From: Chitinophaga sp. GbtcB8
GTDB lineage: Bacteria > Bacteroidota > Bacteroidia > Chitinophagales > Chitinophagaceae
NCBI RefSeq assembly: GCF_019091455.1
Contig: NZ_JAGXJN010000021.1
Coordinates: 59,839 to 123,838 of the forward strand
DNA length: 64,000 nt
Direction: 5' to 3'
The notes beneath the pieces are model-generated. The model was not told the origin of the DNA and ran no database searches. It saw only the letters and a list, made by a program, of their open reading frames with translations. Below, one piece after another: positions 45,603 through 54,245 of the stretch. Position numbers and translations under genes: made by a program. The first letter of the stretch is position 1. Each line of letters starts with the position of its first letter.

Positions 45603-46793
45603 TTATCTGAAGTGCAGTATACCCTGCCTGTCAAAGTAATAATCTACCCCGGTCATATTCTTCACATCATCCATAAACTCCTGGATGGGTTTATACTTAT
45701 CCACCATACCGTTAAAGTGAATATCATGGCCCTGTAGGCCGCTGTCTATAACCGCTTTAATACCCATATGGCGGTACAGGATCAGGCAGATATCTGGCAG
45801 GGAGGCCTTATCAAAGAAGTGTTTACCGGCTTTCCAGCCCAGCACCGTTTTTTCGTCAAAGGATTGTGTATATAAGCCATCGGGCGGCGTGTACACCGCT
45901 TCCATACCGGGTTTTACCACTACAGCTGCGCCATGGGTGTTCATTTTAACAGACCCGCTTACCAGCGACAGGCGCACCTGCTTTGGGTTGTAGACATTAA
46001 TATTAAATGCCGTGCCCAATACCTGTACGGTGCTGTTAGGTGTGTGTACAATAAAAGGCTGGCCGGCATCAGGGGCCACCTCTATAAATGCCTCCCCGCT
46101 CAGCAGGGTAATTTCCCGGCTGCTGCCATTAAAGCTAAAGGGAAACTGCAGGCGGGTATCGGCATTCAGCCATACAGCTGTACCATCGGACAGGGTAACC
46201 CTGTACGATTTAGCTACCGGCACTATCAGCGTATGCTGTCCGCCATATACAGAAAAATTGTCTGGGCTGCTAAAAGTGAGCTGGTCTGACGCATTGTGGA
46301 GCTGCACATCGCCCAGGCTGATGTTGGTGGTTTTGTCTGACAGCAGCACGGTTTTACTGTCGGCCAGCTGTAATACCACTGCCTGCGGGGATTCGCCGGC
46401 AGTAACAGCAGCTAAGGGTGGTTTTGTTTTACGGTTCGTTAAAAAGTAAAGCCCCGCGCTGCTTACCAGCAGGCCTGCCAGCACAGCTGCCATGGTATAT
46501 TTACCAAAGCGGTGCAGGTGGGCGGTGCGTGGCCGGGTTTTGATCATGCTTAAAAGATCGGTCCAGTCCTCATCCTCCTTTAAACGTTCAAGATCCTCAT
46601 GACCAAAGGTGATCTGTATTGCGTGGAATGCTTCCTGCATGGATTCATCTTCCCGGAGCTGCGCTTCCAGGTAATGCAGGTCTTTCGTGGAGATCACGCC
46701 GGCAACTTTCTCAAACATCAGTTGCCATAGGTGTTCGTTCTGTTGTTGTGTGTGTGTCAAGGCTACAAAGTTGTTTCGTTGGCAGTCATACAA
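45603..46793 (-). CDS. FecR-family anti-sigma factor, second copy
   Basis: 396 residues from the first ATG; a TTG at residue 12 or the Met at residue 26 (MFEKVAGVISTKDLHYLEAQLREDESMQEAFHA) could be the true start. One membrane helix (MAAVLAGLLVSSAGLYFLT, about residue 105-124) divides a cytoplasmic region from the periplasmic FecR domain (YRVTLSDGTAVWLNADTRLQFPFSFNGSSREITLLSGEAFIEVAPDAGQPFIVHT, VLGTAFNINVYNPKQVRLSLVSGSVKM). A DUF4974 end carries DKASLPDICLILYRHMGIKAVIDSG. The gene just upstream is a sigma factor lacking region 4, and no SusC gene follows, so its signalling circuit here is incomplete or uses the complete factor at 44119. Confidence 0.92.
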   Translation of the reverse strand: MYDCQRNNFVALTHTQQQNEHLWQLMFEKVAGVISTKDLHYLEAQLREDESMQEAFHAIQITFGHEDLERLKEDEDWTDLLSMIKTRPRTAHLHRFGKYTMAAVLAGLLVSSAGLYFLTNRKTKPPLAAVTAGESPQAVVLQLADSKTVLLSDKTTNISLGDVQLHNASDQLTFSSPDNFSVYGGQHTLIVPVAKSYRVTLSDGTAVWLNADTRLQFPFSFNGSSREITLLSGEAFIEVAPDAGQPFIVHTPNSTVQVLGTAFNINVYNPKQVRLSLVSGSVKMNTHGAAVVVKPGMEAVYTPPDGLYTQSFDEKTVLGWKAGKHFFDKASLPDICLILYRHMGIKAVIDSGLQGHDIHFNGMVDKYKPIQEFMDDVKNMTGVDYYFDRQGILHFR

Positions 46794-46876
46794 ATAATGA
46801 CATGGTCGAAGTAGAAGTAATAATAGTACTACCGGTCAATAAAATGACATATTGTTGATCTATTCCCGAAGATTTA

Positions 46877-47170
46877 TCAGGGGTACATGTTTACCTGTAT
46901 ACCCTGTTTTTTGCAACGCTCTGTAAGGGTTTTGAAAAGAAAAGTCCTTAACGGAACGCGAACATCCTTAAATAAATTTTTATCCCAGCATTCTATAAAA
47001 AAGTCTTCCACCAGGGTTTTGGCTTCAGCTTCATCGGTGAGATAAGTAGTAGCTACCACCAGCAGCCATACACGGTATTGACGATAGGCATCGTTCAACG
47101 CATTTGGGTCGCCCGTTCTGAGTCTGCGTAATAATTGTTTGTCATTGTGTTGCTCCACTTTTCGTTTCAT
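46877..47170 (-). pseudogene. ECF sigma factor with region 2 only (truncated)
   Basis: 97 residues: NDKQLLRRLRTGDPNALNDAYRQYRVWLLVVATTYLTDEAEAKTLVEDFFIECWDKNLFKDVRVPLRTFLFKTLTERCKKQ is a good region 2, close in pattern to the complete sigma factor at 44119. After residue 92 the frame runs into a TGA, and only 83 bases remain before the FecR gene, too few to encode region 4. The -35-binding helix-turn-helix is therefore missing. It is probably a decayed gene, but the open frame, the retained start and the FecR partner leave room for a region-2-only protein that still binds core polymerase or the anti-sigma factor. Confidence 0.75.
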
Positions 47171-47810
47171 ACACTAGATTTGGTTTTTCTGTTCATAACG
47201 TTGGCCCGTAGCCGGTATATGATTCCCGGTGTCTACGATACAATAGCCGGAACCAGGCAACAATTCTAAGGAAGAGCATCTAACTTTCAGGGCAAGGTTC
47301 GTAATTCTTATGACAAGCAGTTGTGCCTAACTTATACCAACTAAAAGTACAGAAAATATTATTTGACCGTTGTTAACGTAAATAATTTTTTTTGTGAATG
47401 ATCATAACCGTAACTCTGTAAAAACAGGCGGGCATGATCCTGTGCAATTAATACGGCACCAGGCGGGTTGCGGAAATAAGGGTTACCGGATAAGTATATG
47501 GTTTCCGCTTTACCGGCATCAGGAACCGGCAGGTATTTTAACCGGTAAAAAGCCCCGCGGTGGAAACGTCGTGTAGGCCACGCTGTTATAGATCCGTCCC
47601 GGGGCCATTGCCCTATCCGGTTCAGTTTTTTTCGCATCCCGTAAATAATTTTCCCGATCCCGTAAACACTTTAGCCGCTTTAATCGCAATTTTGCCGGGT
47701 AATCTGATAAGTGACAAAGGCATTAACAAATGGGGACGATAGCTGTAAGGCAAACGTTTTTATATGTTAAATACCTATAATAAGGCGTGTTAGGCCGCCG
47801 GCTTTACCAT
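47171..47810. other. 640-base intergenic stretch without a confident gene
   Basis: Between the divergent truncated sigma gene and the PepSY gene. A 92-codon minus-strand frame (47359-47637) exists, but its protein shows no motif I recognise and no clear start signal. The stretch should also hold the promoters of both flanking genes; none fits the TTTG/TAnnTTTG pattern well. It may contain debris from the eroded sigma/FecR locus. Confidence 0.4.
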
Positions 47811-48980
47811 ATGGGAACTAAGAAAAAGGATCTGAAGTACTGGATTGGGAAAATACATCTTTGGCTGGGGCTTAGCTCCGGCCTGGTAGTTTTATTCCTG
47901 GGTATTACCGGCTGTATACTGGCCTTTGAGCACGAAATTGAAAGTGTAACTACCCCTTACCGGTATATTAAAAATGAGCAGCGCCCTTTTCTGCCGCCCT
48001 CTGTATTAAAGGCCGCCGCAGAAAAAGCCCTGCCCGGCAAGCTCCCGCACAGTGTAAGCTTTTTCCCCAAAGACCGGGCCGCGGAAGTAGCCTTTTATGC
48101 GGCCGACCCGGAATATTATTACATCGTATACTTTAATCCCTATAGCGGGCAGGTGTTGAAGGTAAAGGATATGAACCGCGATTTTTTCCGGATCGTGATC
48201 ATGGGCCATTACTATTTATGGCTGCCGCCCGCCATTGGCCAGCCCATTGTAGCCAGCGCCACCCTTATTTTCGTAATCATGCTTATTACCGGCCTGGTAT
48301 TGTGGTGGCCTAAGAACCGGGCAGCCAGCAAACAGCGCTTTTCCGTAAAATGGAATGCCCGGTGGCGGCGGGTGAACTATGACCTGCATAATGTGATGGG
48401 CTTTTATATTAGCTGGGTGATCATTTTTATAGCCCTTACCGGTTTGGTGATGGGCTTTCAATGGTTTGCCAAAACCGTGTACTGGACAAGCTCCGGCGGT
48501 AAAAGCCTGGTGGAATATTACGAGCCTTTCTCTAAAAAGAACACCGCTGCATTGGCCGCTGCCACCCCGGTTACAGACCGGCTCTGGGAAAAAATGAAAG
48601 CAGATTATCCCAAAGCGCAGATCATAGAAGTGCACTACCCGGAAAGCGATACTGCCGCCATTTCTGCCGTAGCCAACCCGGATCTGGATACTTACTGGAA
48701 GCAGGACATTCTCTTTTTTGATCAATATACCCTTCAGGAAATACCGGTTACCCACTCCTACAACCGTTTTGCTAAAGCATCTGCTGCGGATAAGCTGGCC
48801 CGTATGAACTATGATATACACGTAGGCGCCGTACTGGGCCTGCCCGGCAAGATCATGGCTTTCTGCGCCAGTCTTATTGCCGCCAGCCTGCCCGTTACCG
48901 GCGTTTATATCTGGTGGGGCCGCAGGCATAAGAAAAGCAAGGCCAAACCCGTGGCCGCCAAGCAGGCGGTAATGGCGTAA
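47811..48980 (+). CDS. PepSY-associated transmembrane protein
   Basis: About 390 residues from ATG 47811 (MGTKKKDLKYWIGKIHLWLGLSSGLVV); the upstream GTG at 47787 would add eight residues and is less likely. The layout is that of the PepSY_TM/PiuB family: helix 1 (HLWLGLSSGLVVLFLGITGCILAFEHEIE), an external PepSY region, paired central helices (IVASATLIFVIMLITGLVLWWPKNR and VMGFYISWVIIFIALTGLVMGFQWF), a second external region, and a last helix (GKIMAFCASLIAASLPVTGVYIWWGRRHKK). Conserved histidines HLWLG, DLHNVMG and YDIHVGAVLG are present, as in heme- or iron-reductase-like members. The role is probably iron or siderophore reduction at the inner membrane. It lies 137 bases before the permease and is not clearly in its operon. 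Confidence 0.88.
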   Translation: MGTKKKDLKYWIGKIHLWLGLSSGLVVLFLGITGCILAFEHEIESVTTPYRYIKNEQRPFLPPSVLKAAAEKALPGKLPHSVSFFPKDRAAEVAFYAADPEYYYIVYFNPYSGQVLKVKDMNRDFFRIVIMGHYYLWLPPAIGQPIVASATLIFVIMLITGLVLWWPKNRAASKQRFSVKWNARWRRVNYDLHNVMGFYISWVIIFIALTGLVMGFQWFAKTVYWTSSGGKSLVEYYEPFSKKNTAALAAATPVTDRLWEKMKADYPKAQIIEVHYPESDTAAISAVANPDLDTYWKQDILFFDQYTLQEIPVTHSYNRFAKASAADKLARMNYDIHVGAVLGLPGKIMAFCASLIAASLPVTGVYIWWGRRHKKSKAKPVAAKQAVMA

Positions 48981-49117
48981 CCCGCGTCCAGATTCGAACA
49001 CCCCACTGCCTTAAAACCGGACATTTTCCCTTGCTATTACATCACAATCATCTGGTAATCAATCCCCACACAATCCAGCACTCCCTTTGTGTGCCCTTAT
49101 ATGCTTAATTCCCGGGT

Positions 49118-51562
49118 ATGTTTAAAAACTATCTTAAAACCGCCTGGCGCAATATGTGGCGCAACAAGGTGTTTTCCATTATTAACGTGGCTGGCTTAGC
49201 CATTGGCCTGGCTTGCTGCATGTTTATTTTACTGTATGTGCAGGATCAGTTCAGCTATGACCGGCAACACCGGCGCCCTCAGGACCTATACCGCCTGGGT
49301 ACTATAAGCATTGGCCGGGAAGGGGCTATTCCCAATGCCGTGAGCGCCGCGCCCATTGCGGCCGCCCTGCAGCAGGAATTCCCGGAAGTAGAGCAGGCAG
49401 CCCGTTTGTTTGTGCCCTATAACGAGGATAAGAGCCTGTTGCAGTATTATGAAGGCGGCGCCTTGGTGAAGTCGTTTTATGAGAGCCATGGTTATATGGC
49501 CGATGCGCCTTTTTTCCGCATATTCAACTATCATTTTACAGAAGGCGACCCCTATAATGCCCTGCAGGAGCCCAACACTGTGGTGATCTCAAAAGAAACC
49601 GCCGCAAAATTATTTGGCGCTGCGCCCGCATTAAATAAGATCATCCGCATTAATAACAGCAACGGGCAGATTGATTACCGCATCACCGGCGTGTTCAACC
49701 CAACCGGCAAATCGCATATTGACGGTACCTTTTTTATGTCGCTGCAAAGCGGGGGTATGGGCGAGTTTGCGCGTACCACTACCGACTTTGCCGTTAATAA
49801 TATCTTCTATACTTATCTCCGGCTTAAACCCGGCGCCCATGCGGCAGTGCTGGAAAGTAAATTCCCTGCCTTTATAGAAAAATATGAGCGCAAATGGCTG
49901 AAAGCAGCCGGGTTCGATAAAAAGCATTTCCTGCAGCCGGTAACAGCTATTCACCTGCACTCCCACCTTGACGCGGAGTTTGCCCGTAATGGCAGCATTA
50001 CCTATGTATATATGCTCATCCTGATCGCGGTGTTCATACTGGTGATCGCCTGCATTAATTTCATGACCCTTTCCACTGCCCGCAGCAGCAAACGTGCGGT
50101 GGAAGTGGGGATCCGCAAAGCCATTGGCGCCGGTAACGGCTCGCTGGTGCAGCAGTTCATAGGCGAATCGGTGCTGGCCAGCGTAATTGCATTAGTGCTG
50201 GCCGTTGTTTTACTGGCCTCCCTGCTACCCTTGTTCAATGATGTTTCCGGGAGCGCCATCACCTTAAATGTGCTGGCCAATCCTTTGTACATATCCGCTT
50301 TTATTACACTTACGCTGGTGGCGGGTTTGCTGGCCGGCAGCTACCCGGCTTTTTACCTTTCCGCCTTTCGCCCGGTACAGGTATTAAAGGGGCGGCTAAA
50401 GAATAGTTTTGCCGCGGTGTTCGTGCGCAAGGGGCTGGTCGTTTTCCAGTTTGCCATTGCCATTTGCCTTATTCTGGCTTCCATCATCATTTTGCAGCAA
50501 ATGCGGTATATGCAGCACCAGCAGCTGGGCTTCCAGCAATCGCAGCAAATAGTGATACCCCTGAGAACAGAACATGCCAGAAAGATGTACCTGGCCTTTA
50601 AAACGGAAGTCAAAAAAAGCAGCCTGGTAGCAGAGGCTTCCGGCTGTGACACTTACCCCGGCAAAGCCGTAGTTGCTGATAAATCTTTTTATACGGAAGG
50701 TAAGTCATCCAAAGAAGGAATAGCCATCCGCTCCAACTGGGTAGACTATGATTATGCCGCCACATTGCAGATCCCCTTGCTGGCCGGCCGCTTTTTCTCC
50801 AACGGATTTGCAGCAGATACTGCCGGTTTTAACAAGATCGTGTTAAATGAAAAAGCCGTCCGCGAGCTGGGCTACCAGCCGGCAGAAGCTATTGGCAAAC
50901 GCATTTTCTTTGACTGGCAGGACCACAAGTATACCTACGAGGTCATTGGCGTAACGAAGAACTTTCACTTTGAAGGTTTGCAGGAACCCATTAAATCTTA
51001 CAGCTTTGAAATGCAGCAGGGGCAGTATAACTACCTGATGGTGCACCTCAATACAAAGCAGCTGCAAAGCGCCCTGCAATCCCTGGCCGCTACCTGGAAA
51101 ACCCTTAACAGCGAAGAGCCTTTTGAATATTACTTTTTAGACCGGCAGTTCCAGCATAATTATGAAATGGAACGGCGTACCGGTACTATCATCACCATTT
51201 TCACCATTATGGCCGTATTTATTTCCTGCCTGGGATTATACGGCCTGGCCCTGTTCACGGCAGAGCAAAAGGTGAAAGAGATCGGTATCCGTAAAGTGCT
51301 GGGCGCCTCTGTAAGTCAGGTAGTAAGCCTGTTATCCAAAGAATTTTTGCAGCTGGTAATTATAGCAGCGCTCATAGCCGCGCCCATTGCGGGTTGGGGC
51401 ATGCAGCAATGGCTGCAGCATTTTGCCTACCGTATCAGTATCCAGTGGTGGGTGTTTGCAATAGCAGCTTTACTGGCGTTATTAATTGCCTTTTTTACTA
51501 TCAGCTTCCAGGCGGTAAAAGCCGCAGTAGCCAACCCGGTAAAGAGTTTAAAAACAGAATAA
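49118..51562 (+). CDS. FtsX/MacB-type ABC transporter permease
   Basis: 814 residues. The start MFKNYLKTAWRNMWRNKVFSIINVAGLAIGLACCMFILLYVQDQFSYDRQH is the standard opening of large Bacteroidota permeases. A MacB-like periplasmic domain fills about 60-245. The first FtsX helix set lies about 290-450 (VFILVIACINFMTLSTARSSKRAVEVGIRKAIGAGNGSLVQQFIGESVL), followed by a second periplasmic domain. A second FtsX set is at about 690-810 (IFTIMAVFISCLGLYGLALFTAEQKVKEIGIRKVLGASVSQVVSLLSKEFLQLV). It has the full double-FtsX length. No ATPase gene is beside it, so it must borrow a LolD/MacB-like ATPase coded elsewhere. The substrate is unknown. A strong terminator follows. Confidence 0.93.
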   Translation: MFKNYLKTAWRNMWRNKVFSIINVAGLAIGLACCMFILLYVQDQFSYDRQHRRPQDLYRLGTISIGREGAIPNAVSAAPIAAALQQEFPEVEQAARLFVPYNEDKSLLQYYEGGALVKSFYESHGYMADAPFFRIFNYHFTEGDPYNALQEPNTVVISKETAAKLFGAAPALNKIIRINNSNGQIDYRITGVFNPTGKSHIDGTFFMSLQSGGMGEFARTTTDFAVNNIFYTYLRLKPGAHAAVLESKFPAFIEKYERKWLKAAGFDKKHFLQPVTAIHLHSHLDAEFARNGSITYVYMLILIAVFILVIACINFMTLSTARSSKRAVEVGIRKAIGAGNGSLVQQFIGESVLASVIALVLAVVLLASLLPLFNDVSGSAITLNVLANPLYISAFITLTLVAGLLAGSYPAFYLSAFRPVQVLKGRLKNSFAAVFVRKGLVVFQFAIAICLILASIIILQQMRYMQHQQLGFQQSQQIVIPLRTEHARKMYLAFKTEVKKSSLVAEASGCDTYPGKAVVADKSFYTEGKSSKEGIAIRSNWVDYDYAATLQIPLLAGRFFSNGFAADTAGFNKIVLNEKAVRELGYQPAEAIGKRIFFDWQDHKYTYEVIGVTKNFHFEGLQEPIKSYSFEMQQGQYNYLMVHLNTKQLQSALQSLAATWKTLNSEEPFEYYFLDRQFQHNYEMERRTGTIITIFTIMAVFISCLGLYGLALFTAEQKVKEIGIRKVLGASVSQVVSLLSKEFLQLVIIAALIAAPIAGWGMQQWLQHFAYRISIQWWVFAIAALLALLIAFFTISFQAVKAAVANPVKSLKTE

Positions 51563-51587
51563 TTATAAAAGATATCCTTTGAGAGGG

Positions 51588-51627
51588 AACAGGCTGTATC
51601 AATATATGATACAGCCTGTTTTTATTT
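51588..51627 (+). terminator. Intrinsic terminator after the permease gene
   Basis: A perfect 14-base stem AACAGGCTGTATCA (51588-51601) / TGATACAGCCTGTT (51607-51620) with loop ATATA is followed by TTTATTT. It lies 25 bases after the permease stop and isolates it from the GH3 gene. Confidence 0.9.
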
Positions 51628-51765
51628 GGATACCCCGTGGTTTAATGGAATAAGACAGAGATAACTTATCCTGGAAAAGGTTTACAGATCGATTAAATAA
51701 TCCGGTTTGAAGTTTACAATAGCCGGGTTACGTACCTTTAACCCTATCTAAACAATAAGCACGTC

Positions 51766-54045
51766 ATGAAACGGATCCTTACCGGCAGTATAATGGCCCT
51801 CCTTGCCATTGTACTTGCAGCCCCAGCCCAGGCCCAGCAAACATCAGCAGCTAAAAAGCAATTCCTTACCCAGCTAATACAGCGCATGACGCTGGAAGAA
51901 AAAATAGGCCAGCTTAACCTGCTCACCAGCGATATGGATGTTACCGGCCCCTTCGTTAGGCCGGGTTATAAAAAAGATATTGAAGCCGGTTTGTGCGGAT
52001 CTATCTTTAACGCCTACACGCCGCAGTATACCCGCAAACTGCAGGAAATGGCTATGGGCACCCGTCTGAAGATCCCCCTGTTATTCGGTTACGATGTGAT
52101 CCATGGCCATAAGACCATTTTCCCCATTCCCTTAGGCGAAGCCTGCACCTGGGACCTTGGCCTGCTGGAAAAAAGCGCGCGTATTGCCGCACAGGAAGCC
52201 AGCGCCGATGGGCTGCACTGGACCTTTAGCCCCATGGTGGATATTGCACGCGATCCCCGCTGGGGCCGCGTGGCCGAAGGGGTAGGGGAAGACACCTGGT
52301 ACGGTGTACAGGTGGCCAAAGCCAAGGTAAGGGGCTACCAGGGTACAGACCTTGCCGCCAATAATACCATACTGGCCTGTGTAAAACACTTTGCTTTATA
52401 TGGCGCCGTGGAAGCAGGCCGCGATTATAATGTAGTGGATATGAGCCGCCGCCGCATGATGCAGGATTATTTACCGCCCTATAAATCGGCCATAGATGCG
52501 GGCGTAGCTACGGTAATGACCTCCTTTAACGAAGTGGATGGCATACCCGCTACCGGCAACAAATGGCTGATGACGGAGCTGCTGCGCAAGCAATGGGGCT
52601 TTAAAGGTTTTGTGGTAACGGATTATACCGCTATCAATGAAATGATCAATCACGGTGTACCTAAAGATGAGTATGAGGCCGCTGCCCTGGCCCTGAATGC
52701 CGGGGTGGACATGGATATGCAGGGCAGCGTATTTGCTACCCAGTTAAAGAAGCTGTTGCAGGATAAAAAGATCACACTGCAGCTTATCAATGATGCAGTG
52801 TACCGCATTCTTGCCGCCAAGTATGATCTGGGCCTGTTCAAAGATCCCTTTAAGTATTGCGATACCCTACGCGCCGCTAAAGAGATCATGAACCCCGAGA
52901 ATTTACAGGCTGCCCGCGAAATAGCGCAACGCTCCATTGTACTGCTTAAAAATGAAACACAGCTGCTGCCGCTGAAAAAGCAGGGCAGCATTGCCCTCAT
53001 AGGCCCCCTGGGCAACAGCCAGCGGGATGTGATCGGTAACTGGTCGGCCGCAGGCGATGCCGGCAAAGCAGTGAGCTTATTACAGGGCATTCAGAACAAG
53101 CTGGGTACAGCCGTAAAAGTTAGCTATGTACAAGGCGCCCATATAACCAGCGATACCGGCTTATTAAAAAAGGCCATGCAAAAACAGCGGCTGGAAGCAG
53201 CTGATACGGCCAACAGCGCACAGCTGTTATCCGAAGCAGTAGCGCTTGCAAAGCAATCAGATGTTGTGATCATGGCCCTGGGCGAATCGCAGGGCATGAC
53301 GGGCGAAGCAGCCAGCCGTTCCAACATCAGCATACCGGAAAGCCAGCAGGAATTATTAAAGGCAGTATACGCCACCGGTAAACCAGTGGTGCTGGTATTA
53401 ATGAATGGCCGCCCGCTTACGCTGGAGTGGGAAGATGCGCACATTCCAGCTATTGTAGAAACCTGGTTCCTGGGCACAGAAGCCGGTAATGCTATTGCAG
53501 ATGTGCTGTTTGGCGATTATAACCCTGCCGGTAAGATCACCATGAGCTTTCCGCGGAATGTGGGCCAGATCCCTATCTACTATAATCACCGCACCACCGG
53601 CCGCCCCATTGATCCTAACAACAAATACTCATCCAAATACCTGGATGTATCCAACGAACCGTTGTATCCCTTTGGATACGGGTTAAGCTATACGAAATTC
53701 ACCTATGGCAGCCTGCAGCTGAGCAAGCCGCAGATCACGGCTGCCGCGCCTTTACAGGTAAGCGTGAATGTTAGCAATACCGGCAGCTACGATGGGGAAG
53801 AGGTAGTGCAGCTTTACATCCGCGACAAGGTTGGCAGCGTAACCCGCCCGGTAAAAGAGCTGAAAGGATTTAAAAAGATCTTTTTGAAGAAAGGAGAAAG
53901 TCAAACCGTAACATTCGCCATTAGCGTGGAAGACCTGAAATTTTACGACAAGGATATGCGGTGGACCTATGAGCCGGGCGCCTTTACCGTATTTGTAGGC
54001 GCTAACAGCCGCGATGCGCAGGGTGTGGACTTTACTTTGAATTAA
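51766..54045 (+). CDS. bglX: GH3 beta-glucosidase (BglX-like)
   Basis: 759 residues with signal peptide (MALLAIVLAAPAQAQQ), so periplasmic. N-terminal TIM barrel: MTLEEKIGQLNLLTSDMDVTGPFV, IPLLFGYDVIHGHKTIFPIPLGEA, FSPMVDIARDPRWGRVAEGVGED, CVKHFALYGAVEAGRDYNVVDMS. The nucleophile is Asp286 in GFKGFVVTDYTAI. The alpha/beta sandwich domain (AREIAQRSIVLLKNETQLLPLKK, ALGESQGMTGEAASRSNISIPESQQELLKAV) carries the probable acid/base Glu, and a fibronectin-III-like domain ends the protein (VSVNVSNTGSYDGEEVVQLYIRD). It cleaves beta-linked glucose from oligosaccharides. It stands alone; a weak TTTG-N23-TACCTTTA promoter lies at 51706-51740. Confidence 0.93.
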   Translation: MKRILTGSIMALLAIVLAAPAQAQQTSAAKKQFLTQLIQRMTLEEKIGQLNLLTSDMDVTGPFVRPGYKKDIEAGLCGSIFNAYTPQYTRKLQEMAMGTRLKIPLLFGYDVIHGHKTIFPIPLGEACTWDLGLLEKSARIAAQEASADGLHWTFSPMVDIARDPRWGRVAEGVGEDTWYGVQVAKAKVRGYQGTDLAANNTILACVKHFALYGAVEAGRDYNVVDMSRRRMMQDYLPPYKSAIDAGVATVMTSFNEVDGIPATGNKWLMTELLRKQWGFKGFVVTDYTAINEMINHGVPKDEYEAAALALNAGVDMDMQGSVFATQLKKLLQDKKITLQLINDAVYRILAAKYDLGLFKDPFKYCDTLRAAKEIMNPENLQAAREIAQRSIVLLKNETQLLPLKKQGSIALIGPLGNSQRDVIGNWSAAGDAGKAVSLLQGIQNKLGTAVKVSYVQGAHITSDTGLLKKAMQKQRLEAADTANSAQLLSEAVALAKQSDVVIMALGESQGMTGEAASRSNISIPESQQELLKAVYATGKPVVLVLMNGRPLTLEWEDAHIPAIVETWFLGTEAGNAIADVLFGDYNPAGKITMSFPRNVGQIPIYYNHRTTGRPIDPNNKYSSKYLDVSNEPLYPFGYGLSYTKFTYGSLQLSKPQITAAAPLQVSVNVSNTGSYDGEEVVQLYIRDKVGSVTRPVKELKGFKKIFLKKGESQTVTFAISVEDLKFYDKDMRWTYEPGAFTVFVGANSRDAQGVDFTLN

Positions 54046-54058
54046 TGGGCAATTAATT

Positions 54059-54087
54059 TTGATTTTCCACATTTCTTACTATTTTTG
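54059..54087 (+). promoter_or_regulatory. his operon promoter
   Basis: TTG (54059-54061, within TTTTG) and TATTTTTG (54080-54087) are separated by 18 bases and match the Bacteroidota -33/-7 consensus TTTG / TAnnTTTG. The leader-peptide ATG lies only 10 bases after the -7 box, implying a very short or absent untranslated leader. Confidence 0.7.
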
Positions 54088-54097
54088 CCCCGTCATT

Positions 54098-54160
54098 ATG
54101 ATCACTAACGTACATACCCATCATCACCACCATACTTACCACACCGGTAGGCAGGGATGA
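54098..54160 (+). CDS. hisL: His operon leader peptide
   Basis: A 20-codon frame (M-I-T-N-V-H-T, then five consecutive His, T-Y-H-T-G-R-Q-G, stop TGA), so 7 of 20 codons specify histidine. It is too short for usual gene callers. It lies between the predicted promoter and an intrinsic terminator and is followed by hisG, the classical arrangement of a ribosome-mediated attenuator. Just behind the His run, CTTACC (54135-54140) can pair with GGTAGG (54146-54151). The same GGTAGG region can instead pair with CTTACCGG (54196-54203) in the terminator arm. A ribosome stalled at His codons would favour the latter and let transcription proceed. Confidence 0.9.
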   Translation: MITNVHTHHHHHTYHTGRQG

Positions 54161-54190
54161 TATTATGTATATAAAATATATCTAAATATC

Positions 54191-54227
54191 AGCGGCTTAC
54201 CGGAAAAGGTAAGCCGCTGTTGTTTTT
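54191..54227 (+). terminator. His attenuator terminator
   Basis: A perfect 11-base stem AGCGGCTTACC (54191-54201) / GGTAAGCCGCT (54208-54218) with a 6-base loop is followed by GTTGTTTTT. It stands 19 bases before hisG and after the His-rich leader gene, so it ends transcription when charged tRNA-His is plentiful. The competing antiterminator uses 54144-54151 with 54196-54203. Confidence 0.92.
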
Positions 54228-54245
54228 ACTGAACATTCATCTTTT

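Noticed and set aside
47359..47637. 92-codon minus-strand frame in the 47171-47810 gap
   Set aside because: No recognisable motif, no plausible start context, and overlapping frames exist on the other strand; kept only as a remark on the intergenic stretch.
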